This document shows positions 11,026 through 21,420 of a stretch of 64,000 bases of DNA, piece after piece. The position numbers were made by a program, and so were the translations under genes. Source of the stretch: Termitomyces sp. T153 (taxonomy: Eukaryota; Basidiomycota; Agaricomycetes; Agaricales; Lyophyllaceae). Under the pieces are notes generated by a model, which saw only the letters and a list, made by a program, of their open reading frames with translations, was not told the DNA's origin and did not search any database. Each line of letters opens with the position of its first letter. Position 1 is the first letter of the stretch. Location of the stretch: positions 186,001 to 250,000 of the forward strand of contig JACKQL020000040.1 of the NCBI GenBank assembly GCA_018296165.2, read 5' to 3'.

Positions 11026-11718
11026 TTGAAGGTCTCTCTGCTACAACAGAATACAATAGTGCTTTCTGCCTCCATAAACTTGCTGCAATATCTCAGATTG
11101 AACTTGATAGATGAGTTCAATCTGACCATTTTCACTATTGACACTGCAGGAACTCTTGCTGAAGTTATCGCACCAGTTTTGCTACTAATAACAAGGTCTA
11201 GTAATTGCCGGTCTGATAAGGAATCAAGTCTTATGTTTCAGTCATTCCTTGCCATGCCACTCTTTACTTCCATGCTCTATAATGAGCATAAGTTTAGTGG
11301 TAGTATTACAGTGGGACATAGTATTGATGTCATTGGTGCTGCACTTGATGCCTATGCTCCTCACACTGATGGAGATATGATACTGATGGACCTTCAAGGT
11401 AAGATCATTTTATTGTTGCATGCACTGCACTGACACTTAGCATAGGTGTTGTTGGTTCAGATCACTCTGTTATTTTGCTTGATCCTCAAGCTCACTCATG
11501 CATGTCTATCTTGAATTGATCTTGAGATTTTAGTAGATTTACCTATTTTATGCTTTGCTGGACAAAGAATACAGGATTCTGGGATTAGGACTGAAGTTGT
11601 TGAGGCATGGAAGAAGGCACACAAGTGCAACAAATTGTGCAAACAATTGAAAATTAAAGGAAAAGAAGTTTCTCAAGCACCTCTTTGCTATGGATTCACT
11701 CCTTCTCATGCAGACTGA
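11026..11718 (+). pseudogene. Alpha-type protein kinase relic
   Basis: The 135-codon frame at 11,026-11,433 ends in Met-Asp-Leu-Gln-Gly. After a likely intron (GTAAGATC...GGTTCAG) the DNA reads Leu-Leu-Asp-Pro-Gln-Ala-His-Ser near 11,480-11,505. After a second gap it gives a helical tail with Cys-Asn-x-Leu-Cys (11,575-11,718). The order Asp-Leu-Gln-Gly, Asp-Pro-Gln-Ala-His, then a C-terminal Cys-x3-Cys helix is the C-lobe of atypical alpha-kinases, which are expanded in Agaricomycetes. The N-lobe is not found and the last splice does not restore the frame, so I treat it as a fragment. Confidence 0.5.
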
Positions 11719-12959
11719 GTATATCAGTTATGTCTGTAGTCCTAGCACTATATGAAGACAACATATCTCTGTAATGTCCACAATTCTACTACTTCTGTTC
11801 AAATTATAATGCCTGCATCAAAAGCAGCATTGCTGAAAAAAAAAAGACTAAACATCAAGAAAAGTCACTTTCTGGATGCCCAAAGAATCAAATGTGACTT
11901 GTGCCCACACACTATATTCAGGAGTGCAAAATGTAAGGATATCCTCTTCTTTCTCTCCTCAAATCACTTCAATCAATTCTGGTAAGATTGAGCTATTGAC
12001 TTCTTGCAAGCAGTTTTCTCCATATTTCTCAGAAAGTGCCAGATGAACTGCAAGCCATCCCATTCAATTATGATGTTTTGTACACTTCAAAGAAATTGGT
12101 GGGGAAGTTCTTTAGTAGAAAGCTCAGAGTGGAATATTTTTCTTAAGAAATAATCAAATTTACAAAGTCAATTGAAGTGAGAGTAGATAACACATACATC
12201 AATGCATTTGCAAGTCCAAAGACCTGAGTGGTCTCACTGCCACAGTCAATAGACATCTAAAGTGGAATCCTGTAAGCAATCATTAGATTTCTCAGTTACT
12301 TGCCATTACAAATATTTGAATTATTACTTACCTCCAAAATCATCAACAAGGTGGAGGAATAGAAGTGCAATAGCTTCTTAACACCTGTTGTTTGGCACAA
12401 CTCAAGTCCAAGCCATTTACCACTCCAGACATCTTGAACTTCCTAGATTGGGAATCCAATAGAAGCCAGTTCATCATGGCCATTACTAGACCACTCATGA
12501 TGAGGTCTAGGTGAAACAAGAACACCACATTGAATCTTTTTAGATCCTGGCTGGCAAATCTCAAAGCCCTGAGGATCTTGTGGGTGCACTCCTGACTAAA
12601 CAAAACTTCTGAAATAGGATTTATAGTACAAGCAATTGATAATATAGAGAACATACCAAGTGAGAGATAATTACCTCTTTAACTTGTAGGATCAAGAGAC
12701 ATTGCATCCAGAACTATCTGGCATTTCTTTATCAGAGGTAAGGCATAAGTAGTAGCACTACTGCCTTGGAGATTATATTGCTTGTGGGACCAAGCAACAG
12801 TGGTTTCATTAATAACTCCAGGGTCAGTTGTTGGTTCAGAAGATTTAAAAATTATACAAACCTCATTTTAATACTATGCTCTTTCAACAGTAGCTCACTG
12901 ACTATTGTGTGATTCTGAACCCCACAGCAATGATATTCCTAAATGATAGTCTTAACATG
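11719..12959. other. Unassigned AT-rich stretch
   Basis: There are short frames only: 77 codons at 11,752 with a Cys-x2-Cys, and 103 codons on the minus strand at 12,654-12,343. Neither has a recognisable domain or a continuing exon. Probable transposon debris. Confidence 0.4.
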
Positions 12960-14028
12960 CTCATCATTAGGCATGGCTATTAGAAAACAGGTCCCTCCTG
13001 AAAGTGGTTGCAGATGTCTTGATCAATCAAGAACACCAGCTTAAGGTTCTGCATATCCTTAGCAAGCAGGATGAAGTTGTGGATCTGCTATCAAGGAAAA
13101 ACTTCTTTACTGCTGTTGAATGTGTATCTGAACTAAGTATAAACTCTTTTAAACCCCCTCATGAACTGTTAGGAGCAACAAAAAATGATACCTTTTGATG
13201 TGCTGTCCAGACAACCTATTTGAGAAGTCTGGACAAAGGAGCAACTCTACAGGGAACATTCAATCTTCCTAGGTGCTGCTGTAACAAATGGGACCTTTAA
13301 GTATTGCAGCTTGGCTTCAAACTCTTATTTAAACTTCATATGCATCCATGACTTATCCATTGAACCCACCTCCAAAACCCCCTCACTATTCACAATGTAT
13401 ATGGCTCACTACATTTCTCCCTCCAGTGTTGGCACAGCTCTCTTGCAAGATGATTTGGCACTCATGATTGATTACTACCAGAATTCTCATTTGCACAATG
13501 ACAGACTATTTGTGGCAATGCTTACCACTGGTTTCTACACCTTGCTTTGACTGGGTGAAATAACATGCCCAGACAATGACAATCCCCTAGATGACAGGAA
13601 GATTACTAAATCCACCACAGTTCTCCTTACAAATAACTCTTTTCAATTCTTATTACCAGCTCACAAAGCTGACTCATTCTTTGAGGGTAACTGTGTCATT
13701 GTGTGGGAGGATGATCACTATACAGACCCTTGGACTCAATTCTATCACTTCCAATCTAGAAATTCAAAGTTTTCTATGTTGTGGGAACTATGGCTCAAAC
13801 AGTCAGGTCCCAGACACAGTTAATTCATCAACTGCTTTCATATATTACTTCCCAAGTCCATGGCTGGACAATAAATGAGGGCTCATGATGCCACTTTCCT
13901 AGCTCAGTTGGGGTGGGCACTACATATGATTCAAGCTGCAGACTATTGGAAATCCAATACTTGGCAATGCTATGTCAGACATCATTCTTCATTGATCCAT
14001 GCATTGATGTTTGCACATAGGAGCTTAT
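12960..14028 (+). mobile_element. Decayed tyrosine-recombinase element (RNase H end plus recombinase)
   Basis: Positions 13,004-13,198 read like the end of a retroelement RNase H/linker (Val-x-Asp-Leu-Leu-Ser-Arg, then Pro-Pro-x-Glu-Leu-Leu-Gly-Ala). From 13,311 a tyrosine recombinase follows: an N-terminal helical domain, an Arg-box context (Leu-stop-Leu-Gly-Glu at 13,548), a central beta region with Ala-His-Lys-Ala-Asp, and a C-terminal Met-Arg-Ala-x2-Ala-Thr followed by Trp-x5-Trp-x-x-Tyr. The catalytic Arg codon is a TGA and two TAA stops follow. The rest of the frame to 14,028 is open. It could be a DIRS-like retroelement or a Crypton-like element. No terminal repeats were found. Confidence 0.6.
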
Positions 14029-14604
14029 GACTCTATAAACTTACATTTTTTCTTCTTTTCTACTGTTTCTTTCTATAGACAAATGATACACAGGAACACA
14101 GTAGCTCTTCTTACTTCGCTTTTCCCTCTTTTCTTCTCAATTTTCTCTTTTTTTCTTCTATCAATTACTTTACTAAACACTTTTGTCAATACTGGGCTTC
14201 TCACCACTTTATAGAACATTCTTATAGGATGTTACTATGTTACAGCTACAATAATACAATCATCCCCAACTGAGAGCTGCCTTAAAAAGACAGCTCTAAT
14301 AATGGTTGGGGGTCCTTGTCACTATAAAGAGGTGTGAATGCAAGAGAACAAAAACTCTAGGCATAAATATTGGTTGAGTTCAAACAACTTGTTTGTACTG
14401 AGTTCAATGCAATAGCCCAGCTATAGTGACTACATGATGTAGGAGGAGAAACTTGCACAGGAGAGAATCATCTAGCCCTCCTTGTGCAGCTGATAGTGTC
14501 AATTTAATGCATCATTTTATTGCAATTAGTATTGGATGGTAATACATTATTTCTACTAATTAGTATTGCAATAAAGTATACCTTGCAATGCACTATAAGA
14601 TTTT

Positions 14605-14675
14605 TACCAGCCTGGATTGAACCTGTAACTCTGGACATACAGAGCAATAACTATTAAACTACTAATAAGTCAACT
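14605..14675 (-). other. tRNA-like sequence (possible SINE head)
   Basis: On the minus strand a box-B-like GGTTCAATCCAGG follows a weak box A (TTAGTAGTTTAATAG) at tRNA spacing. The T-arm and acceptor do not fold properly, so it is not a working tRNA. It is more likely a degraded tRNA-derived repeat. Confidence 0.3.
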
Positions 14676-15388
14676 GTCACTGAGCACTGTTACTGATTTC
14701 GCAGACTATCTTATTTGGGCAGCACCTAATGTGGACACAGCATGAGTATGTATGAGTCACACAACTTTATCACATGGGATCTAGCCCCAAGGTATTGACA
14801 TTAAGTATGCTCTTTTTTTTCCTAACATTTATGATGCATCTTGTTGACATTGCATATAAATACTTGGTTACCATACTGACATGCAGTATATCATAGACAC
14901 TTTGGCAGATGCTATTGCTAATGGCAACTATATTTCTACTTACAAACAGTATAAATACTGTCTGTACATAAAGACAAAAGGACAACAGGAGTATTGTTTC
15001 CCCTCAATAGCTCTCAGCTTACTAGCTTCAGACTTCTTTTTTGACTACCCTCATCATTGTCAATGGCTTAGCAACAAGCCCCTAGTGACCTTGTACTTAA
15101 TCTAGCATGGATACCAAGTATGGGTACTCTATAGTGTTTTTGTGTCAATAATGCTAGAAACTATGGTTAGCAACTAGTTTGTGTTTATCCTCCAATGTAA
15201 GAGTGACCTCTCAAGGCTGTGGCTCAATCACACAACTGGCAGAAGGAGATTTAAAGTCTATTCAGCATAGTACAATGTCTACAAGTAGAACTACACACCT
15301 GGCAGAAGGAGATCCAACAAGTTTGAGTATCTCCCATGCTAGAGTTTGGAGAATCTACTCAAAGTCATGTGACCTTGCTAAACCACAC

Positions 15389-15423
15389 ATGGCAACTGAT
15401 CATGTAACCAATCACATGACTAA
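15389..15423 (+). repeat. Partial minisatellite unit left of Ngaro
   Basis: ACATGGCAACTGATCATGTA and the following CACATGACTAA match the right part of the 71-bp unit repeated at 20,263-20,475. The Ngaro element lies between this piece and the array. Confidence 0.7.
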
Positions 15424-15700
15424 ATGATTCGGGCAATGTGATAGATTGCACGGGGTTAATTCAGGTGAAGATCTGATCGCCGACCTCCTTCTCGTATATC
15501 ACACTGGCCACAACCCTTTATCAATTATCCCATTGTTTCAATTTCCTATATGTTTGTGAGCATGGTGCCAACGACCCCATTTGTCTCACACTGCGCTTGC
15601 AGGTAAGTCCTACACTAATGCGTACATTTATTTGTCTCACACTGTGCTCACAGAATAAATAAATTAGACACCCACAATACGTCACGCGTCGTTTTAGATC
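15424..15700 (+). repeat. Ngaro split repeat A1
   Basis: 277 bp, from ATGATTCGGGCAATG to GTTTTAGATC. It aligns end to end with A2 (19,693-19,969) without gaps. Confidence 0.93.
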
Positions 15701-15750
15701 TCGCATAGATCTTCAAGTCTAATCCATTTCCCATCTGCCCTCGCAAGTGT

Positions 15751-18420
15751 ATGCAAAACTCTTCCTTGCCTCCCAGAGCTTCTAACGGTTGTTTCATCGC
15801 TACTACCAACAACCGCATTATGACTCCTCCCCTGGCATCAACTGAAGACGCGATTCTTTCGGCCAAAGAGGTGGCTGAAATTAGAACCTCGCACACTCAA
15901 CTCCAAGCTCTGATTTTGCAGCTCCTTGCTAAGGTCAACGCGTCACCAGCCCCGGCACCAGCATCTGCACCCCTGATGCTGCCAGTGCCCTAAGCTTCGG
16001 GCCCCTTTGTGCCCCCAATCGCCACTGTAGGACTAAACAGTGCGTCCTTTGCTGCCCCTCTCTCCCTTTGCACTCGTTTCCCCGATGTCAATGCATCAGC
16101 TCTTGCTGCGATTATCATGCATGAGTTCAAGGCTGCAGACCTCCACAAGCTCGACCCAACAAATCGCAACAAGGAGACAGCCTATACCTTCAATGGGTCG
16201 ACAAATCAGTTCGAACTTAGCCACCATGCAGCGAGGGAGTACAAGATTCCCTTCTCAGTGCTCATCCTCCTCCAATCCTATTTTCAAATTCTTGCATTCC
16301 ACGTCAATGATGCCTCAGCCACAGATACCTTTTGGGCTTATACAGAGCAGCTGCTCGAGCTTGTAGCAGAGTACAAGTGGACGGCAGTCTTCGCCTACCA
16401 CTCGGTTTTTTTCAACCATCAATGCGCTGAGATGGCAGCTGGAGATTACTCCCAATAGGGCCACCACGACAGTGATCTCCTCTCCAAACATGTCTATGCC
16501 CACCAAAAGCCTACACAGTCGAAGAGCACAAAATCCACCTCTGCCGCCCACATGCTGTCTAACCCCAGTGACCCTTGCCACAAATTCAACGACGGCAAAT
16601 GCGCAGTCAACCCTTGCCCATGGGGCTGCCCCCATGCCTGCTCAGCCTGTGGCAAGTCGGATCACAATAGGACCCAGCACAAGGATTAGGCCACAGGCAG
16701 GGTGAGTCATCACTCTCTCATCCCATTGGCTCACCCTAGCCTCACCTCAGGCATTGGCACTTTGTCTATCGGCTCATCATATCTGGCTCCACTCGTCCAA
16801 TCTCTTCCTATTCCTCCTGCCTGCCCTAACACAGACCCCCGCGCTAATACCCCCCTCCTTGACACCTCTTCACTGCCTCGCATCACCTCGTCATTAAATG
16901 AGGATGCGTGGCTGCACTATCTACATAGTTATCCTGATCAACGTCTTGTATCTACATTATCTCAAATTATACAATTTGGTGCCAACCTTGGTTTCTCTAG
17001 CGACCGCACTGTAAGCCAGTGCTGCACCAATCTCAAATCCATGACCTCAGACCCATCAGTTATTGCAACCCTCTCCGCCGACATTGCTGCACAGATCACC
17101 AATGGGCAAATGTGTGGACCATTCGTCTTGCCGCTGTTCGGCAATTTTCATGCATCACCCATCGGGGCGGTGACCCGCAAGCGATCTTCAAAGGTGCGCC
17201 GCATCCATCACCTTTCTTGGCTGGAGGGATCGTCTGTAAATGATGGTATACCTGAGGCCGAGGCAACTATCATCTACGACATGGTCGAACATGCTATACA
17301 TGACCTCGTTGCATCAGGGCCAGGCTCCCTGATGCTCAAACTCGACCTCAAGTCAGCTTTTTGGCACATCCCTGTGCGCCATGCAGACTGGCCGCTGCTA
17401 GGCTTTGAATGGCTAGGGAAGCTCTACCACAACGTTGTACTTGCATTTGGCACCCGCTCAGCCCCGTACATCTTCAATTTGTTTGCGGAGGCCCTCCACT
17501 GGATCTTGCAGCACAACATTCTAGCACGTGTGTGCCACTACCTTGATGATTTTCTCGCCGTCTTCTCACCACTCACCCCCCTTGCGCTCGTTACCGACTC
17601 TCTCTCATGGGTCCTCAAGCTTGGCGTTCAGTTGGGCCTAACGTTCCAGCCAGCAAAGATCATGGGTCCCAACACGACGATTGAGTTCCTGGGGCTGGAA
17701 CTCGACTCTATTGCGATGGAGGTGCGCCTTCCCCAAGAGAAACTCAAGTATCTTCGCGAGCTCACTACTGCCTGGTGCTCATGCCGCCGCACCACACGCC
17801 GAGACTTATATGAACTCACGGGATTCCTCCAATTTGCATCTCAAGTCATCCCTGCTGCCCACGCCTTCATCCGATCACTCTATGATTTTGCAGCATCTTT
17901 TCCTTCCTCTCCCTTCATATCTCGCCACATCCCCAAGTCAGCATGACTGGACATTGACTGGTGGCACAGGATAGCACCAGCCTGGAATGGAGTGTGCCTC
18001 ATTTCCCCCAACTGCAGCACCATCAACATATACGCTGATGCAAGTGGTGCAAAGGGTCTTGGCGGCCACTTTGGGGCAGAGTGGTTCGCTGCCTGCTGCC
18101 CACGTTGCCTCAGGCATGAACATATTCAGGTCAAGGAAATGTTTGCGGTGGTCTATGCAATTCTGTGCTGGGGCAAAGAATTCTCGGGATGCCACATAAT
18201 TTTCCATGTCGACAACGAGGCCATCTTCAATGTGATTCGGACCAAGTCGATTTGGTCTGCAGCCATGATGAAATTCGTCCGTCATCTAGTCGCCTTAGCA
18301 TGCAGGCTGGACTTTTCTTTCTCTTCTGAGTGGCTGTCTTCTTCTGATAATTGTATTTCTAACGCTGCCTCCCATTTTTCTTTTAAATGCATGTTTACAA
18401 TTGCCCCTTGGCTCAATCAG
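15751..18420 (+). pseudogene. Ngaro Gag-RT-RNase H polyprotein with four in-frame stops
   Basis: One reading frame runs from the ATG at 15,751 to the end of RNase H. It is interrupted only by TAA (15,991), TAG (16,456), TAG (16,687) and TGA (17,944), and no frameshift is needed. Gag contains a Cys/His-rich module (about 16,570-16,680: Cys-His-x3-Asp-Gly-Lys-Cys, Cys-Pro-x-Gly-Cys, Cys-x2-Cys). The RT (16,702-17,946) has Leu-Asp-Leu-Lys-Ser-Ala-Phe and the catalytic Tyr-Leu-Asp-Asp (about 17,539). RNase H (18,000-18,400) has Tyr-Ala-Asp-Ala-Ser, Glu, and Val-Asp-Asn-Glu. All four stops are one C-to-T change from CAA, CAG, CAG and CGA. The end coordinate marks the RNase H domain. The frame stays open to 19,053, overlapping the recombinase. 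Confidence 0.85.
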
Positions 18421-19499
18421 AAACTGAGCTCGAAGCGCTTCCAGCTTGGTGGTACCAGCAAAACCGTCATCACTCCAAGACCGTCGCATTTTACCTTTGG
18501 CACGGCTTTGTGGCAAGCACCCGGCATACTTACTCCACAGGCCAGTGGCAATTCATATTGCATGTGCAACTCAACAATCTCTACAATCCTGATGGCTCTA
18601 TCCTACCCGCTTCAGAACCTGCCATCCTCTTGTGGGTTGCAAGCCTCGGTGGCCACGTTCAGCCCAAGACAATCAAGGCTTACCTGTCTGCAGTACGCTC
18701 CCTCCACATCGACGCTAACCTCTCGTTTGCAGCAGTTGAGTCCCCCCTCATACAGCGCCTCATCCGAGGGATCAAATGCTACCACAGCGAACGCGATTGC
18801 AGGCCAGTCCAGCCCATCATGCTCCCTGTCCTCACTGCTCTTCTCACCCAGCTCCAACCTGGAACTAACCCGGGGCATACCGCCATCTACGCAGCCTGCT
18901 GCCTTGCTTATTCAGGTCTCTTACGCAGCGGCGAGTTTACAGTCGGAAAGGGTGGCAAGTTCAAGGCTAGCCTTAACCTCACACGCAACTCCATTCAATT
19001 TTTTCCCAATCTTGAACATGCCACGCATGCCCGCCTCACTCTTCCTGCTTTAAAAACTGACCCATTCAGAGCTGGCATCACCATCTCTATTGCCGCAGCA
19101 CCAGGCCAGCCCACCTGTCCCATCACCACACTCAAGGCCCTTTTCGACAAGCTTCCTCATGACGGAAACGCCCCTCTCTTTGAGCAGCCAGACGGAGCAG
19201 CTCTTTCCTATGCTTATTTTGTCAGCACCATCTAAGAAGCCCTGTCTAAGGCCGGAATCAATCCCCTCATTTATGTTGGCCACAGCTTTTGCTGCGGCGC
19301 AGCATCTGCAGCAGCCGCAGCTGGGTACTCTGACTATGAAATCCAGTTACTAGGTCGCTGGAGAAGCGATACCTACAAGCTTTACATAGAAAACGACCCA
19401 GCTAGGATCCTTCGTCTGTCTTATCTCCTCCATATGGCCTCCAATCACCTCGCCCCTTTCGAACCTCCGGCTCTACGGGACTATACAGCTCTGGCTTGA
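18387..19499 (+). pseudogene. Ngaro tyrosine recombinase (one stop, catalytic Arg lost)
   Basis: It is in the frame after RNase H and overlaps it. The N-terminal SAM-like domain (about 18,420-18,760) binds DNA. The catalytic domain shows Leu-Leu-Arg-Ser-Gly-Glu (first Arg, about 18,920), then His-Ser-Phe-Cys-Cys-Gly-Ala (about 19,281), where tyrosine recombinases need His-x-x-Arg, then Gly-Arg-Trp and the nucleophile Tyr in Tyr-Lys-Leu-Tyr-Ile. A TAA at 19,233 lies between. The natural stop TGA at 19,497 is inside repeat B1. The recombinase strand-transfers the cDNA circle; with Arg changed to Cys and the TAA, this copy should be inactive. Confidence 0.87.
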
Positions 19500-19692
19500 G
19501 TTTCTGGCCCCTTTCTTTTAGGAGGGGCAACCGGCGCTCAAGAACTCTTAAGACTCAAGAAATCTCAGTTCTTTCCCGCAAAGCACGACCCAACTCTTAA
19601 TAAGCCTTTTGCTCACCAAACTCTCAGTCTTTCTCAACTCTTATCTTAAATTCTCACTTGCCTCTCACACCTCAGTCAACAGCCTCAAATTA
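19494..19692 (+). repeat. Ngaro split repeat B1
   Basis: About 199 bp, from GCTTGAGTTTCTGGCCCC to CAAATTAA. It matches B2 (20,057-20,256). It includes a small inverted repeat around GGCCCCTTTC/GGAGGGGC. Confidence 0.92.
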
Positions 19693-19969
19693 ATGATTTG
19701 GGCAATGTGATAGATTGCACGGGGTTAATTCAGGCGAAGATCTGATTGCCGACCTCCCTCTCGTATATCACACTGGCCACAACCCTTTATCAATTATCCC
19801 ATTGTTTCAATTTCCTATATGTCTGTGAGTGTGGTGCCAACGACCCCATTCGTCTCACACTGCGCTTGCAGGTAAGTCCTACACTAATGCGTACATTTAT
19901 TTGTCTCACACTGCGCTCACAGAATAAATAAATTAGACACCCACAATATGTTACGCGTTGTTTTAGATC
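19693..19969 (+). repeat. Ngaro split repeat A2
   Basis: 277 bp, collinear with A1. Differences are mainly C/T and G/A. Confidence 0.93.
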
Positions 19970-20056
19970 CCCTCCCACCATCCCTGCTCATACGTTACAT
20001 GTTTTCACTCTACATACTTATTACTCATACTCGCACACAAGTAGTCCATCGTGTTA

Positions 20057-20256
20057 GCTTAAGTTTCCGGCCCCTCTCTTTTGGGAGGGGGAACCGGCAC
20101 TTGAGAACTCTTAAGACTCAAGAAATCTCAGTTCTTTTCCACAAAGCACGACCCAACTCTTAATAAGCCTTTTGCTCACCAAACTCTCAGTCTTTCTCAA
20201 CTCTCATCTTAAATTCTCACTTGCCTCTTGCGCCTCAGTCAACAGCCTTGAATTAA
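20057..20256 (+). repeat. Ngaro split repeat B2
   Basis: 200 bp matching B1 and closing the element. Beyond AATTAA the sequence becomes the flanking minisatellite. Confidence 0.92.
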
Positions 20257-20262
20257 ACATGT

Positions 20263-20475
20263 GTGTACCTTGCTATGTGGCTTCTGCACAGGATACACAT
20301 GGCAACTGATCATGTGACCAATCACATGACTAAGTGTACCTTGCTATGTGGCTTCTGCACAGGATACACATGGCAACTGATCATGTGACCAATCACATGA
20401 CTAAGTATATCTTGCTATGTGGCTTCTGCACAGGATGCACATGGCAACTGATCATGTGACCAATCACATGACCAA
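20263..20475 (+). repeat. 71-bp minisatellite, three units
   Basis: Units start at 20,263, 20,334 and 20,405, an exact 71-bp period with few differences. Each unit holds CCTTGCTATGTGGCTTCTGC and the near-palindromic TGATCATGTGACCAATCACATGA. A partial unit is on the other side of the Ngaro element (15,389-15,423). Confidence 0.93.
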
Positions 20476-20536
20476 AACACATGCATTAGCAGTTCTCTGA
20501 CATCACCCCCTTTCTAGCATATGGCATCTCAATGCA

Positions 20537-20790
20537 CTGGGTAGAAGAAGTTATGAATTGCCTAGTCAGCTGCTGAAAGGGGGTAGATGCCTTGGATGGC
20601 TTTTGGGGCATTAGGATGTTTGCAGTAAAAGTTCCAGACTAGGGCAAGTGCATGCACATTGGCCTGTAGTTCTCAAGAGATGTCCTTAATGCCATATTTC
20701 TTCCACTTTACCTTGAACTGCAGCTTTCTTTAGAATATTCTGCTATTCAAGATTTCCTCCACCTCATACTCCTCCTCATCATTGACCAGG
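20537..20790 (-). pseudogene. Chromodomain of Gypsy integrase (relic)
   Basis: The minus-strand translation gives Glu-Tyr-Glu-Val-Glu-Glu-Ile-Leu, then Gln-Phe-Lys-Val-Lys-Trp-Lys, then a Leu-Val-Trp-Asn-Phe helix ending in His-Pro-x-Ala-Pro. This is the strand-strand-helix pattern of chromodomains fused to chromovirus integrases, which direct insertion to modified histones. Two stops interrupt it, one of them at the position of a conserved Trp. Confidence 0.75.
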
Positions 20791-21030
20791 ACTAGTGGTG
20801 GGGGTGGCTTAGAGTGGCAGCCAGGAATTAGATCTTCTAGTAGTGGGAAAAGTTTAATAACATTAAAGACTGGGTGCAATTGGTGTAGGCCTGCTGGGAG
20901 CTTAAGTCAGTATGCTAAAGACCTCACCTTCTTCTTGACCATGAAGGGGCTAAGATGATAATGTGACAGTTTTTGAAATGGCATTGTTGTCTTAATATCT
21001 GAGCTATCCAAGTACACACAGTCTTCTAGC

Positions 21031-21420
21031 TTATAAATCAGGACTAGTGTCCAGTAACAGTTTTAGTAGTGTGCCATAGTTGTCCTTGGTCTTTATCAAT
21101 GCAGCCTTTGCCTCCTCATGCACCCTTTTCATTCTGTCCACAAACTCATTTACAGATTCATTCTTGGAAGGGCATGCATGAGGTTCAAATCCTATGCAGA
21201 GGTGCCTGCCAGTATCCAGAAAAAATGGAGTCATTTGCATGGAAGAGTGAACATGGTTGTTGTACTGGAATTCAGCATCTGGCAGGAGCTCATCCCAGTC
21301 ATTCTGCCTCTCATTGCAAGAAAGATGGAGATGCTGTTTCAGTTCCTGATTGACACACTCTGTCTGCCCATCTGACTGAGGATGATAGGCAGTAGTAGTA
21401 TGGAGCTTCACTCCAAGCAA
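21031..21420 (-). pseudogene. Gypsy integrase core C-terminal part
   Basis: This 129-codon open piece has Thr-Ala-Tyr-His-Pro-Gln-Ser-Asp-Gly-Gln-Thr-Glu, which contains the catalytic Glu of the D,D-35-E triad, followed by the usual helical tail. The family has Arg directly after this Glu; here it is Cys. Confidence 0.85.

Larger units (their letters stand above)
14029..15423. other. Non-coding AT-rich spacer
   Basis: No convincing reading frame is present. It contains a tRNA-like stretch near 14,605-14,675 (separate entry) and, just before the Ngaro element, two imperfect copies of a motif with CTGGCAGAAGGAGAT (15,235 and 15,300). It ends in a partial minisatellite unit (15,389-15,423) that matches the 71-bp array at 20,263. 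Confidence 0.5.
15424..20256 (+). mobile_element. Ngaro-type DIRS-order retrotransposon
   Basis: The terminal layout is A1 (15,424-15,700), internal ORFs, B1 (19,494-19,692), A2 (19,693-19,969), a spacer, and B2 (20,057-20,256). These split direct repeats are the hallmark of Ngaro elements, which integrate by a tyrosine recombinase rather than an integrase. The coding order is gag with zinc fingers, RT, RNase H, then tyrosine recombinase in another frame. A1/A2 and B1/B2 differ by only about a dozen mostly transition changes each, so the insertion is fairly young. All coding frames carry stops of the C-to-T type. Confidence 0.9.

Noticed and set aside
19494..20256. A and B repeats at 15.4-20.3 kb as ordinary LTRs
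   Set aside because: The internal protein is a tyrosine-recombinase type RT element, and the repeats are split in A1-B1-A2-B2 order rather than two identical flanks.
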